Origin: Delphinus delphis
Taxonomy: Eukaryota > Chordata > Mammalia > Artiodactyla > Delphinidae
NCBI RefSeq assembly: GCF_949987515.2
Contig: NC_082701.1
Span: 33,001,755 to 33,065,754 of the forward strand
DNA length: 64,000 bases
Reading direction: 5' to 3'
Shown: one piece after another, positions 1 through 12,160 of the stretch
Layout: every line of letters starts with the position of its first letter
How positions within the stretch are numbered: position 1 is the first letter of the stretch
The notes under the pieces: generated by a model
Database searches by the model: none
Told to the model about the DNA's origin: nothing
Seen by the model: only the letters and a program-made list of their open reading frames with translations
Program-made: the position numbers and the translations under genes

Positions 1-550
1 AGATGTGGCACATATATATATAATGGAATATTACTCAGCCATAAAAAGAGACAAAATTGAGTTATTTGTAGTGAGGTGGGTAGACCTAGAATCTGTGATA
101 CAGAGTTAAGTAAGTCAGAAAGAGAAAAACAAATACTGTATGCTAACACATATATATGGAATCTAAGAAAAAAAAAATGTCATGAAGAACCTAGGAGTAA
201 GTTGGGAATAAAGACACAGACCTACTAGAAAATGGACTTGAGGATATGCGGAGGGGGAAGGGTAAGCTGTGACAAAGAGAGAGAGTGGCATGGACATATA
301 TACACTACCAAATGTAAAATAGATAACTAGTGGGAAGCAGCCGCATAGTGCAGGGAGATCAGCTTGGTGTTTTGTGACCACCTAGAGGGGTGGGATAGGA
401 AGGGTGGGAGGGATGGAGATGCAAGAGGGAAGAGATATGGTAACATATGTATATGTATAACTGATTCACTATGTTATAAAGCAGAAATTAACACACTATT
501 GTAAAGCAATTATACTCCAATAAAGATGTTAAAAAAAAAAAGAAAAGAAA
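1..550 (+). mobile_element. L1 3' end (ORF2 C-terminus and 3'UTR)
   Basis: The first ~165 bases encode the last residues of an L1 ORF2 protein (MEYYSAIKR-like, here 'ngiLLSHKKR'-type degraded reading of 'atggaatattactcagcc'). The 3'UTR follows, with the cetartiodactyl stretch 'cactaccaaatgtaaaatag', then 'ccaataaagatgtt' as polyadenylation signal, and an A-rich tail at about 527-550. The same 3'UTR type is seen, inverted, in the L1s at 37043-38286 and 51691-58834. The element continues leftward outside the window, so its full length is unknown. Confidence 0.9.
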
Positions 551-2177
551 GAATGACCTGGTTGACAAGCTTAAAAAATAAAAAATATATTGAGAAAAAA
601 AACAATTGTCTCAAAAACCATTGGCTAAGAAGTATTTTCAAATATTGTCAAGGAATCCCATTTTAAAGGTGTGCTTTGATGAAGCTGCTGCTTTATCACT
701 TTATAGCAAGTGATTAAGGAAGACAAGCATTGGAGTATATATGGCATCATGCAAGATATAAGACGTAAGGCAAGAAATTTAAATTGTGTTTATTACATGC
801 ATTTAAAAGTGTACCAAACTCAGAAGGTAAATGTGTATATTTTGGGGTATGGTGAGATTTATAACCATGTTTATTTTATTACAGCTAATGAAGAAAAGAA
901 TCATATAGGAAATAATTTTTATTTGGGGGCAAAAGTCGGGAAGATGGTTGGAAGGGGGCCTACAAAGACATGTTCTCTTTCAGGACTTGTCTATTATAAT
1001 AGGCCAGCCTGTTTCCTTTGTGAAAAATACTCTTTAGAGGAACTTCTAGCAACATGGCAGGTGGTGAAGAGACAAATAATGTATTTGGGGGGCTTCTTAA
1101 AATCACAACAGATGAAAGCTCTTAGGGCTGAGATTAAGGTTCTAATACTCACACGTGGACTAAAGATGTGGTACTGGACAATAGCTGGTGGGAATCTGGA
1201 CCAGAGACTTCTTCATGGAGCCTAGGTCCTCTAAGAGCTGTCCCTTTCATTCCAATGTAACCAGAAAATCCCCAGACTGTAGACCATGGAGACCTCGAGG
1301 AACCTCATGCTTTTCCTGAAGCTTTAGGTAGAAAGAAACAAAAAGGCAACTGGAAGAAAACACACCCCAAGCCTATGCCAGAGAGTGAAATTAAATTTAC
1401 ATTACCTGCAACTGTATGGGAGCTGCAAGGAGATAAATTAACACAAAGGACCATTGAAATGCCTGGGACCCTGTCAAAATCAAAACCAGTGACAGTTTCG
1501 CAGCTATGACACATGAAATTATCCAAGGAAAAACAATACCCACAGAAGGTGCATGTACAAAAAGGAAGTTACAAAGACTTGAGGAAACAACTCACCATGT
1601 CAGAGAGATAGCAGATGTGCAAACAGGATTATCAGAACCAAAGAACCACAGATAGCAGACCAATATGAGTGTAATTATTCAATGTGTATTTGTGATAATA
1701 TAAGAGGTAAAAGAAGGTCTAGAAGTGGAAGAAAAAGATAAATGAATTTTAAAATTTACGAAAACAACAAAACCACCTTCTACAATGAAAACTGTAACAG
1801 TCACTACAACTAAAAGCTTAAAAGAGGAGGTAAAATAGCTGTCCTGCCATAGTTCAAGAGAGGAATAAGAAGGTGGTTATGAGGAAATTCCCCAGAAAGC
1901 AACAGTGAAAAATAGAGAAATGGAAAACATGAATGATTAATTAAGAGACATGAAAGACACATTGAAAAAGTAAAACATTTCTGACTGCAGTTCCACAGAA
2001 GAGAACAGAGAGGTTAGAGGCGAAGTGGATGGGTGGGGAAGAAATAGTTAAATGCATGTACAGAAACAAAGTGCAACTAAAATTATAAATAGCAATAAAC
2101 TAAAACAGGAGAGGGCAAATTACCTGTAGAAGGTATTTAAGAGATATTGATTTAGTCCCCTATGCATATTAAAATTT
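551..2177. other. Unassigned stretch between two L1s
   Basis: I recognise no repeat family here. The part from about 1040 to 2050 is coding-like and is listed separately. The rest (551-1040) is AT-rich, has no motif I know, and is not clearly part of either flanking L1. Confidence 0.4.
1040..2050 (+). pseudogene. Unidentified decayed coding-like segment
   Basis: One plus-strand frame stays open from about 1156 to 1506 except for a single TAA at 1257-1259. It reads with a natural amino-acid mix, for example DNSWWESGPETSSW, DHGDLEEPHAFPEAL and ESEIKFTLPATVWELQGDKL. At about 1490 the coding look shifts to another frame (MTHEIIQGKTIPTEG, KRKLQRLEETTHHVREIADV) and stays open to about 1650. Shorter pieces follow, such as TMKTVTVTTTKSLKEEV near 1780-1825. 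This pattern suits a frameshifted, intron-less copy of a cellular gene. I do not recognise the protein and saw no clear poly(A) tail or duplicated flanks. It could also be an unrecognised part of an old transposon, or chance. The frame changes and stops show it is not functional. Confidence 0.3.
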
Positions 2178-3027
2178 AATGGAGGCCAGAATCACAATTA
2201 GCTGCTGGACAATCATCGACGGGAAGACACTGGAACTCACCAAGAAAGATACCCCACATCCAAAGACAAAGGAGAAGCCACAATGAGACGGTAGGAGGGG
2301 TGCAATCACAGTAAAATCAAATCCCATAATTGGTGGGTGGGTGACTCACAGACTGGAGAACACTTATATCACAGAAGTCCACCCACTGGAGTGACAGTTC
2401 TGAGCCCCATGTCAGACTTCCCAACCTGGGGGTCTGGCAACAGGAGGAGGAATTCCTAGAGAATCAGACTTTGAAGCCTAGTGGGAATTGATTGCAGGAG
2501 TTCGAGAGGACTGGGAGAAACAGGGACTTCCCTCTTGGAGGGCACACACAAAGTAGTGTGTGCATTGGGACCCAGGGAAAGGAACAGTGACCCCAGGGGA
2601 AACTGAACCAGATGTACCTGCTAGTGTTGGAAGGTCTTCTGCAGAGACGGGGTGGGGAGAGGGGATGTGGCCCACTGTGGGGACAAGGACACTGGCAGCA
2701 GAAGTTCTGGGAAGAACTCCTTGGTGTGAGTCTTCCCAGAGTCTGTCATTAGCCGCACCAAAGAGCCCAAGTAGGCTCCAGTGTTGGGTTGCCTCAGGCC
2801 AAACAACCAACAGGGAGGGAACCCAGCCTTACGCATCAACAGTCAAATGGATTAAAGTTTTAATCAGCTGTGGTCACCAGACCAACACCCAGCTCTACCC
2901 ACCACCAGTCCCTCCCATCAAGCCTCTTAGATAGCCTCATCCACCAGAGAGAAGACAGCAGAAGCAAGAAGAACTATAATCCTGCAGCCTATGGAAAAAA
3001 ACCCACATTCACAGAAAGATAGACAAG

Positions 3028-3933
3028 ATGAAGTGGCAGAGGGCTACGTACCAGATGAAGGAACAAGATAAAACCCCAGGAAAACAACTAAATGAAGTGG
3101 AGATAGGCAACTTTCCAGAAAAACAATTCAGAATAATGATAGTGAAGATGATCCAGGACCTCGGAAAAAGAATGGAGGCAAAGATCGAGAAGATGAAAGA
3201 AATGTTTAACAAAGACCTAGAAGAATTAAAGGACAAACAAACAGAGATGAACAATATAATAACTGAAATGAAAACTACTCTAGAAGGAATCAATAGCAGA
3301 ATAACTGAGGCAGAAGAACAGTTAAGTGAACTGGAAGACAGAATGGTGGAATTCACTGCTGTGGAACAGACTAAAGAAAAAAGAATGAAAACAAATGAAG
3401 ACAGCCTAAGAGACCTCTGGGACAACATTAAACGCAACAATATTCACATTATAGGGGTCCTGGAAGGAGAAGAGAGAGAGAAAGGACCTGAGAAAATATT
3501 TGAAGGGATTATAGTCGAAAACTTCCCTAACATGGGAAAGGAAATAGCTACCAAAGTCCAGGAAGTGCAGCGAGTCCCAGGCAGGATAAACCCAAGGAGA
3601 AACACACCAAGACACCTAGTAATCAAATTGGCAAAAATTAAAGACAAAGAAAAATTATTGAAAGCAGCAAGGGAAAAATGACAAATAACATACAAGGGAA
3701 CTCCCATAAGGTTAACAGTAGATTTCTCAGCAGAAACTCTACAAGCCAGAAGGGAGTGGCATGATATATTTAAAGTGATGAAAGGGAAGAACCTACAACC
3801 AAGATTACACTACCCGGCAAGGATCTCATTCAGATTCGATGGAGAAATCAAAAGCTTTACACACAAGCAAAAGCTAAGAGAATGAAGCACCACCAAATCA
3901 GCTGTACAACAAATGCTAAAGGAAATTCTCTAA
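3028..3933 (+). pseudogene. L1 ORF1 relic (element A)
   Basis: ORF1p is the trimeric RNA-binding chaperone of L1 ribonucleoprotein particles. The start ATG at 3028 is kept. The first ~120 residues are a charged, heptad-rich coiled coil (KMIQDLGKRMEAKIEKMKEM region). The RRM-like domain follows (IIGVLEGEEREKGPEKIFE), then the C-terminal domain with the conserved NPRRNTPRHLVIKL block. A TGA at 3679-3681 replaces the arginine codon expected after KAAREK, probably a CpG-decay change CGA to TGA. Homology continues after it (about 3682-3933) to a terminal TAA, with a further disruption near 3880. The total span is 302 codons, typical for artiodactyl L1 ORF1. Confidence 0.9.
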
Positions 3934-3991
3934 GTGGGAAACACAAGAGAAGAAAAGAACCTACAAAAACAAACCCAAAACAATTAATAAA

Positions 3992-6900
3992 ATGATCATA
4001 GGAACATACATATGGATAATTACCTTAAACGTGAATGGATTAAATGCTCCAACCAAAGGACACAGGTTTGCTGAACAGATACAAAAACAAGACCCATATA
4101 TATGCTGTCTACAAGAGACCCACTTCAGACCTAGGGACACATACAGACTGAAAGTGAGGGGATGGGAAAAGATATTCCATGCAAATGTAATTCAGAAGAA
4201 AGCTGGAATAGCTATACTCATATCAGATAAAATAGACTTTAAAATAAAGAATGTTACAAGAGACAAGGAAGGACACTACATAATGATCAAGGGATCAATC
4301 CAAGAAGAATATATAACAATTATAAATATATATGCACCCAAAATAGGAGCACCTCAATACATAAGGCAACTGCTAACAGCTATAAAAGAGGAAATTGACG
4401 GTAACACAATAATAGTAGTGTACTTTAACATCTCACTTACACCAATGGAAAAATCATCCAACATGAAAATAAAAAAGGAAATGAAGCTTTAAATGACACA
4501 ATAGACCAGATAGATTTAATTGATATTTATAGGACATTCCATCCAAAAACAGCAGATACACTTTCTTCTCAAGTGGGAACAGATCATTCTCCAGGATAGA
4601 TCACATCTTGGGTCACAGATCAAGCCTCAGTAAATTTAAGGAAATTGAAATCATGTCAAGCATCTTTTCTGTCCAAAATGCTATGAGATTAGACATGAAT
4701 TACCGGGAAAAAAAATGTAAAAAACACAAACACATGGAGGCTAAACAATACATTACTAAATAACCAAGAGATCACTGAAGAAATCAAAGAGGAAAGAAAA
4801 AAATACCTAAAGACAAATGACAATGAAAAAACAACAATCCAAAACCTATGGGATGTAGCAAAATCAGTTCTAAGAGGGAAGTTTATAGCTATACATTCCT
4901 ACCTCAAGAAAGAAGAAAATACTCAAGTAAACAATCTAACCTTACACCTAAAGTAACTACAGAAAGAACAAATGAACCCCAAAGTTAGCAGAAGGAAAAA
5001 ATCATAAAGATCAGAGCAGAAATAAATGAAATAGAAACAAAGAAAACAATAGCAAAGATCAATAAAACTAAAATCTGATTCTTTGAGAAGATAAACAAAA
5101 TTCATAAACCATTAGCCAGACTCATCAAGAAAAGAGGGAGAGGACTCAAATCAATAAAATTAGAAATGGAAAAGGAGAGGTTACAACAGACACTGCAGAA
5201 ATACAAAGCATCCTAAGAGACTACTACAAGCAACTCTATGCCAATGAAATGGACAACCTGGAAGAAATGGACAAATTCTTAGGAATGCACAACCTTCTGA
5301 GACTGAACCAGGAAGAAATAGAAAATATGAACAGACCAATCACAAGTAATGAAATTGAAACCATGATTAAAAATCCGTCCAACAAAGAAAATTCCAGGAC
5401 CAGATGGCTTCACAGGTGAATTCTATCAAACATTGAGAGAAGAGCTAACATCCATCCTTCTCAAATTCTTCCAAAAAATTGCAGAGGAAGGAACACTCCC
5501 AAACTCATTCTATGAGGCCATTATCACCCTGACACCAAAACCAGACAAAGATACTACAAAAAAAGAAAATTACAGACCAATATCACTGATGAATATAGAT
5601 GCAAAAATCCTCAACAAAATACTAGCAAACAGAATCCAACAGCACATTAAGTACATCATACACCATGATCAAGTGGGATTTATCCCAGGGATGTAAGGAT
5701 TCTTCAATATATGCAAATCAATCAATGTGATACACCATATTAACAAATTGAAAAATAAAAACCATATGATTATCTCAATAGATGCAGAAAAATCTTCTGA
5801 CAAAATTCAACAACTATTTATGATAAAAATTCTCCAAAAAGTGGGCATAGAGGGAACCTACCTCAACATAATAATGGCCATATATGACAAACCCACAGCA
5901 AACATCATTCTCAATGGTGAAAAACTGAAAGCATTTCATCTAAGATCAGGAACAAGACAAGGATGTCCACTCTCAACATTATTGTTCAACATAGTTTTGG
6001 AAGTCCTAGCCACGGCAATCATAGAAGAAAAAGAAATAAAAGGAATACAAATCAGAAAGGAAGAAGTAAAACTGTCACTGTTTACAGATGACCTGATACT
6101 ATACATAGAGAATCCTAAAAATGCCACCAGAAAACTACTAGAGCTAACGAATGAATTCGGTGAGGTTGCAGGGTACAAAATTAATGAACAGAAATCTCTT
6201 GCATTCCTATACACTAATGATGAAAAATCTGAAACAGAAATTATGGAAACACTCCAATTTACGATTGCAGCAAAAATAATAAAATACCTAGGAATAAACC
6301 TACCTAGGGAGACAAAAGACCTGTATGCAGAAAACTATAAGACACTGATGAAAGAAATTAAAGGTAATACCAACAGATGGAGAGATATACCATGTTCTTG
6401 GATAGGAAGAATGAATATTGTGAAAATGACTATACTACTCAAAGCAATCTATAGATTCAATGCAATCCCTATCAAATTACCAATGGCATTTTTCACAGAA
6501 CCAGAAATACTCATCTTAAAATTTGTATGGAGACACAAAAGACCCTGAATAGCTAAAGCAGTCTTGAGGGGAAAAAAACGGAGCTGGAGGAATCAGACTG
6601 CCTTAATTCAGACTATACTACAAAGCTAAAGTAATCAAGACAATATGGTACTGGCACAAAAAGAGAAACACAGATCAATGGAACAAGGCAGAAAGCCCAG
6701 AGATAAACCCACACACCTATGGTCAACTAATCTATGACAAAGAATGCAAAGATATACAATGGAGACAAGAAAGTCTCTTCAAGATGTTGTGCTGGGAAAA
6801 CTGGACAGCTACGTGTAAAATAATGAAATTAGAACACTCCCTAACACCATACAGAAAAATAAACTCAAAATGAGTTAGAGACCTAAATGTAAGACCAGAC

Positions 6901-7803
6901 ACTGTAAAACTCTTAGAGGAAAACATAGGAAGAACACTCTTTGACATAAATCACAGCAAGATCTTTTTTGATCCACCTCCTAGATTAATGGAAATAAAAA
7001 CAAAAAATAAACAAATAGGACCTAATGAAACTTCAAAGCTTTTTCACAGCAAAGGAAACCATAAACAAGAGGAAAAGACCACCCCCAGAATGGGAGAAAA
7101 TATTTACAAATGAATCAACAAAGGATTAATCTCCAAAATATATAAACAGCTCATACAGCTCAGTATTGAAGAAACAGACAACCCAATCCAAAAATGGGCA
7201 GAAGACCTAAATAGACATTTCTCCAAAGAAGACATGCAGATGGCCAAGAAGCACACGAAAAGCTGCTCCACATAACTAATTATTAGATAAATGCAAATCA
7301 AAACAACAATAAGGTATCACCTCACACCAGTTAGAATGGGCATCATCAGAAAATCTACAAAGAACAAATGCTGGAGAAGGTGTGGAGAAAAGGGAACCCT
7401 CCTGCACTGTTGGTGGGAATGTAAATTGATACAGCCACTATGGAGAATAGTATGGAGGTTCCTTAAAAACCTAAAAATAGAATTACCATATGATCCAGCA
7501 ATCCCATTACTGAGCATATACCCAGAGAAAACAATAATTCAAAAAAGATACATGCACCCCAATGTTCATTGCAGCACTATTTACAATAGCCAGGTCATGG
7601 AAGTAACCTAAATGCCCATCGACTGACAAATGGATAAAGGAGATATGGTACATATATACAATGGAATATTACTCAACCATAAAAAGGAACGAAATTGAGT
7701 CATTTGTTGAGACGTGGATGGATCTAGAGACTGTCATACAGAGTGAAGTCAGTCAGAAAGATAAAAACAAATATCGTATATTAAGCATGTATGTGGAACC
7801 TAG
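3992..7803 (+). pseudogene. L1 ORF2 relic (element A): endonuclease and reverse transcriptase
   Basis: ORF2p nicks target DNA and copies L1 RNA by target-primed reverse transcription. The start ATG at 3992 opens the APE-type endonuclease: NVNGLNAPTK, LQETHF (catalytic Glu) and NIYAPKIG are present. The catalytic GDFN block is changed to 'VYFNISL', losing the Asp. The reading frame breaks near 4490. The RT fingers and palm are readable at 5433-5696 ([28 protein letters not shown]) and 5727-6548, where the catalytic FADD box reads FTDD (6082-6093). The cysteine-rich C-terminal region is visible at 7291-7611 ([19 protein letters not shown]). Several stops and frameshifts separate these pieces, so no full protein can be made. 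Confidence 0.92.
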
Positions 7804-8300
7804 AAAAATGGTACAGATGAACTGGTTTGCAGGGCAGAAGTTGAGACACAGATGTAGAGAACAAACATATGCACATCAAGGCGGGAAAACCGTGGTAGGT
7901 TGGGGATGGTGGTGTGCTGAATTGGGTGATTGGGATTGACATGTATACACTGATGCGTATAAAATTGATGACTAATAAGAACGTGCTGTATAAAACAACA
8001 ACAACAATAAAAAAACTAATACTAAGCTTTCTTTTGGTTATTTGTATGGAAAGATGTTAATTTAAATGTTTCAGACATTACATGAAATTTCTAAAAATCT
8101 TATATGTTCTGGTATAATGTTATAAGTCATAAGTCTAGTTATTACTTTAAAATGTATATCTCAGTAATAACTAAATTTCCTTGTCAATTGCATTATTATG
8201 AACTTTCATCAAATCTTTAACCGTGGTCATTTTTAAGTTTTTTGTCATTTACAGACAGTTCTGTGTGTACTCTGATGCTTCTGCAAAATTGTTCCTATAA

Positions 8301-8544
8301 AAGTGTTTCATCTTGGGCTCCCCTGGTGGCATGGTGGTTGTGAGTCCGCCTGCCGATGCAGGGGACGTGGGTTCGTGCCCTGGTCTGGGAAGATCCCGCA
8401 TGCCGCGGAGTGGCTGGGCCTGTGAGCCGTGGCCGCTGAGCCTGTGCATCCGGAGCCTGTGCTCCGCAAGGGGAGAGGCCACAACAGTGAGAGGCCCACG
8501 TACCGCAAACAAAACAAAACAAAACAAAACAAGTGTTTCATCTT
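8301..8544 (+). mobile_element. tRNA-Glu-derived CHR-type SINE with target-site duplication
   Basis: The body at 8315-8530 starts 'gggctcccctggtggc', carries the A box ('tggcatggtggttgtgag') and B box ('gggttcgtgccc'), and ends in a (caaaa)n tail. Perfect 14-base direct repeats 'aagtgtttcatctt' flank it at 8301-8314 and 8531-8544, which marks the exact insertion. Such SINEs are Pol III-transcribed and mobilised by L1. The family is shared by cetaceans, hippos and ruminants, and this full-length form is typical of cetaceans. Confidence 0.95.
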
Positions 8545-8814
8545 CAAGGAATTCATGGAAAAGGCTCTGACAAGTACAGGTTTCTGGTAACTGACTATAA
8601 TGCTGAACTGAATGAATAAGCACTTTCAGAACTCTACTGATGAATTCATAAAAGGGCTAACAAAGATCAAGATGAAAAGAAAATTAATTACATGGGAGTG
8701 AGTGAACTGTTGCAGATGATTATAATTTTTGTGACTTACTGTTTGAGTAAAAAAAAATTTAATGAATGGATTCTCAAATCTCAATAATAAAACAAAGAAA
8801 CTAATAAAAATGAG

Positions 8815-9187
8815 AAAAAGGTTTAAACAGAAATTTCACCAAAGGCTATATACTGGTGGTAAATAAGAACGTGAAAATATACTCAATATCTTTAGTCATT
8901 AAGGTAACATAAATTAAAATCACAATAGGATACGGTATGCTCTTAAATTGGTAAAAATTAAATTGATTGTTAAGAGCAAGTTTTGGCAAGGATGTGGAAG
9001 AAACAGAACTCTCATGCATTGCTGGTAGGAATGAAAATGTTACAAACACTTCAGGAAACTGACAATTTCTTAAAAAGTTAAACTTACATCTACCATACAA
9101 TCTAGCCATTCCATTCCTAGCTATTTACACAAGAGAGAAAAAACAACCCAGCATTTCCTGTATATACACAAATTTTCATAGTATCTT
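8815..9187 (+). mobile_element. Old L1 (ORF2 C-terminal region), left part
   Basis: The sequence matches the old mammalian L1 ORF2 3' region ('cagaaatttcaccaaaggct', 'catgcattgctggtagg', 'acaatctagccattcc') with heavy divergence. It is cut at about 9187 by an antisense younger L1 and resumes at 11398. No open frame survives. Confidence 0.82.
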
Positions 9188-11397
9188 TTTAAAATTTTTT
9201 ATTGAAATATGTTCTATTTAATTTCTGCTGTACAGCAAAGTGATTCAGTTATACATACATATTTTTTTCATATTCTTTTCCACTATTGTTTATCACAGGT
9301 ATTGAATATATTTCCCTGGGCTATACAGTAGGACCTTGTTGTTTATCCATCCTATTTATAATAGCTTGCATCTGCTAATCTCAAACTCCCAATTCTTCCC
9401 TGCTCCACCCATCCTCCCCCTTGGCAACCACAAATCTGTCTCTGTATCAGTGAGTCTGTTTTTGTTTCATAGATTTGTTCATTTATGTTGTATTTTAGAT
9501 TCCACATATAAGTTATATCATATGGTATTTGTCTTTCTTTTTCTGGCTTACTTCACTTAGTATGATAATTTCTAAGTCCATCCATGTTGCTGCATATGGC
9601 ATTATTTCATTCTTTTTGTGGCTGAGTAGTATTCCATTGTATATCTATACCACATCTTCTTTATCCACTCCTCTGTCAATGGACATTTAGGTTGCTTCCA
9701 TGTCTTGGCTATTGTAAATAGTGCTGCTATGAACATAGGGGTGCATGTATCTTTTTTAATTAAGTTTTGTCTGGGTATATGCTCAGGAGTGGGATTGTTG
9801 GATCATATGGAAACTCTATTTTTAGTTTTATGAGGAACCTCCATACAGTTTTCCATAGTGGTTGCACCAATTTACATTGCCACCAACAGTGCAGGAGGGT
9901 TCCCTTTTCTCCACACCCTCTCCAGCATTTATTATTTGTAGACTTTTTAATGATGGCCATTCTGACTGGGGTGAGATGGTACCTCATTGTTGTTTTGATT
10001 TGCATTTCTCTACTAATTAGTGATGATGAGCATCTTTTCATGTGCCTATTGGCCATCTGTATGTCTTCTTTGGAGAAATGTCTATTTAGGTCTTCTATGC
10101 GTTTTTTGATTGGGTTGTTGGTATTTTTGTTATTGAATCATAGGAGCTGTTTGTATATTTTGGAAATTAAGCCCTTGTTGGTCGCATCACTTGAAACTAT
10201 TTTTTCCCCATCCGTAGGTTGTCTTTTTATTTTGTTTGTTATTTCCTTTGCTGTGCAAAAGCTTATAAATTTAATTAGATCCTATTTCTTTATTTTTGCT
10301 TTTATTTCTATTGCTTTGGGAGACTGACCTAAGAAAATGATTTATGTCAGAGAATGTTTTGCCTATGTTCTCTTCTAGGAGTTTTATGGTATCTTGTCTT
10401 ATATTTAAGTCTCTACGTCATTTTGAATATATTCTTGTGTATGGTATGAGGATGTGTTATAACTTCATTGATTTACATGTGGCTGTCCAACTTTCCCAAT
10501 GCCACTTGCTGAAGAGACTGTCTTTTTCCCATTGTATATTCTTGCCTCTTTTGTCAGAAATTAATTGTCCATACATGTGAAGGTTTATTTCTGGGCTCTC
10601 TATTCTGTTCCATTGATGTGTGTGTGTCTGTTTTTGTGCCAATATCATGCTGTTTTGATTACTGTAACTTTGTAGTATTATCTGAATTTTGGGAGGGTTA
10701 TGCCTCCTGCTTTCTTCTTTTTCCTCAGGATTGTTTTGGCAATATTGGGTCTTTTATGGTTCCATATAAATTTTAGGATTATTTTTTCTAGTTCTGTGAA
10801 AAATGTCATGGGTAATTTGATAGAGATAACATTAAATCTGTAGATTGCTTTGGATAATATGACCATTTTAACAATACTAATTCTTCCAATCCAAGAGCAT
10901 GGGATATCTTTCCATTTCTTTGAATCTTCTTCAGTTTCCTTTATTAATGTTTTGTAGTTCTCAGTATATGTCTTTCACCTCCATAGTGAGGTTTATTCCT
11001 AAGTATTTTTTTGAAATGATTTTAAATGTATTGTTTGTTTACATTCCCTTTTGATACTTCATTATTAGTGTAAAGAAATTCAACCAATTTCTGTATGTTA
11101 ATCTTGTATCCTGCTACCTTGCTGAACTCATTTATCATTTCTAGTAGTTTTTCTGTGAAGTTGTTACAGTTTTCTGTATATAGTACCATGACATCTGCTT
11201 ATAATGATATTTTTATCTCTTCCCTACCAACTTAAATACCTTTTATTCCTTTGTTTTGTCTGATTACTGTGGCTAAGACTTCCAATTCTATGTTGAATAG
11301 AAGTGGTGTTAGTGGGCATCCTTGTCTTCTTCTAGATTTTAGCAGGAAGAATTTCAGCTTTTCACCATTGAGTATTATATTGACTGTGGGTTTGTTT
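9188..11397 (-). mobile_element. L1 element B, 5'-truncated, inserted in older L1
   Basis: Reading on the minus strand, it runs from within the ORF2 reverse transcriptase (about 11397, next to the 'cactattaagtagg'-type palm region) to a 3'UTR ending near 9188. Its 3'UTR is of the bovine-like type, seen inverted as 'tgctgtacagcaaagtgatt' and 'ggaccttgttgtttatcc'. Flanking 10-base repeats 'atagtatctt' (9178-9187) and 'atagcatctt' (11398-11407) differ at one base and fit a target-site duplication. ORF2 fragments are readable, for example [33 protein letters not shown] at 9760-10056, but stops break the frame. This is an ordinary TPRT product, younger than its host L1. Confidence 0.9.
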
Positions 11398-11540
11398 ATA
11401 GCATCTTAATTTGTAAAAGCCCCAAACTGGAAACAACCTAATGTTCTTCAGTGTGTGAACTGATAAAACAAATTGTGATATATCCATCAATGAATTACTA
11501 AGCAATAAATTTTAAATGATTAAAATATGTGTATATGAGT
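11398..11540 (+). mobile_element. Old L1 (ORF2 C-terminal region), right part
   Basis: This continues the old L1 interrupted at 9187. The motif 'aaagccccaaactggaaaca' followed by 'cagtgtgtgaactgataaa' and 'agcaataaattttaaatg' is the standard L1 order directly after the 'tatatacacaaattttcata' block that precedes element B. With element B removed, the two parts join without a gap. Confidence 0.8.
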
Positions 11541-11974
11541 TTGTGCATGTCATATATAAATACATATATTACATATATATGTAATGCATGCAATATAGCA
11601 TATATCATTCAACTTAGGAATGAAATAGCATGATATCTGCAATTTAAACTCAAATCGTTGTTTAAAATTGTGTAAATTATAAACAGAGAAGCAAAAGTGG
11701 CACTGTATAAACAACTCATAAGTTTAGGTAGAGGTAGCAATATTTCTGTTTTATTCCTTAAATTTTCAGAACCACAGCAGAGAACGAGGTCACTAAGGGA
11801 ACCCGGCCACAGTCAGGAAGCCAGGCATTCAGGAAGTTACCATCAGAACCATATACGATTCCAGTTAAGTGGATGCCTCTCTGCCCTGTTACCTCAGTTC
11901 CCGATGCACAAATTAATCTTACTGGGAGCCAAATTCAATGTGCTTCCCAAGACACAAAAAGCTCCCAGGATTAT
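11541..11974. other. AT-rich spacer, no gene seen
   Basis: The first part (about 11525-11610) is a 'tatatgtatatgt'-like AT-rich low-complexity run. The remainder shows no motif or repeat family I recognise. Confidence 0.5.
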
Positions 11975-12160
11975 GAGACCAGATGTGCTGGATTCAAACT
12001 CCACCTCTGCCACTGCATTTACCTGTGTGACCTCTGGCCAGTTGCCTAACCTTTGTGAACCTCAGTTTCCTCATCTTAAACACTGAAATGATCCCACCAT
12101 ATGGGGTTTAAGTGAGGGCCATCATGACAATAAAGCACCTAGTACAAGGTAGGAAAGCAA
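11975..12160 (+). mobile_element. MIR SINE
   Basis: The MIR core is clear: 'gattcaaactccacctctgc', then 'gtgacctctggccagttgcc', 'cctcagtttcctcatctta', and the 3' part with 'acaataaagcacctagtac'. It is an ancient mammalian tRNA-derived SINE with roughly a quarter of its bases changed. Confidence 0.88.

Larger units (their letters stand above)
2178..8016 (+). mobile_element. L1 element A, nearly full length, inactive
   Basis: The order is 5'UTR remnant (about 2178-3027), ORF1 (3028-3933), ORF2 (3992 to about 7803), a short 3'UTR, and an A-rich end at about 7996-8016. The 5'UTR begins inside 'aatcacaattagctgctgg' and continues with 'caatcatcgacgggaagaca', so the very first bases and the YY1-type box appear lost. 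The 3'UTR ends '..gatgactaataagaacgtg', a different type from the L1 at 1-550. Both ORFs carry stops and frameshifts. The element is closely related to the L1 at 59590-63905, with long stretches nearly identical in the reverse transcriptase region. I saw no clear target-site duplication. Confidence 0.92.

Noticed and set aside
8330..8410. tRNA-like sequence with A and B boxes
   Set aside because: It is the tRNA-Glu-derived head of a SINE. It lacks a complete cloverleaf and continues into the SINE tail.
8295..8623. Several overlapping open frames of 75-124 codons on both strands, also at 22292-22748, 33108-33532 and 47972-48221
   Set aside because: They translate the same CHR-type SINE in different frames (recurring SHCCGLSPCG and PLTVVASP peptides). 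The GC-rich SINE lacks stops by chance.
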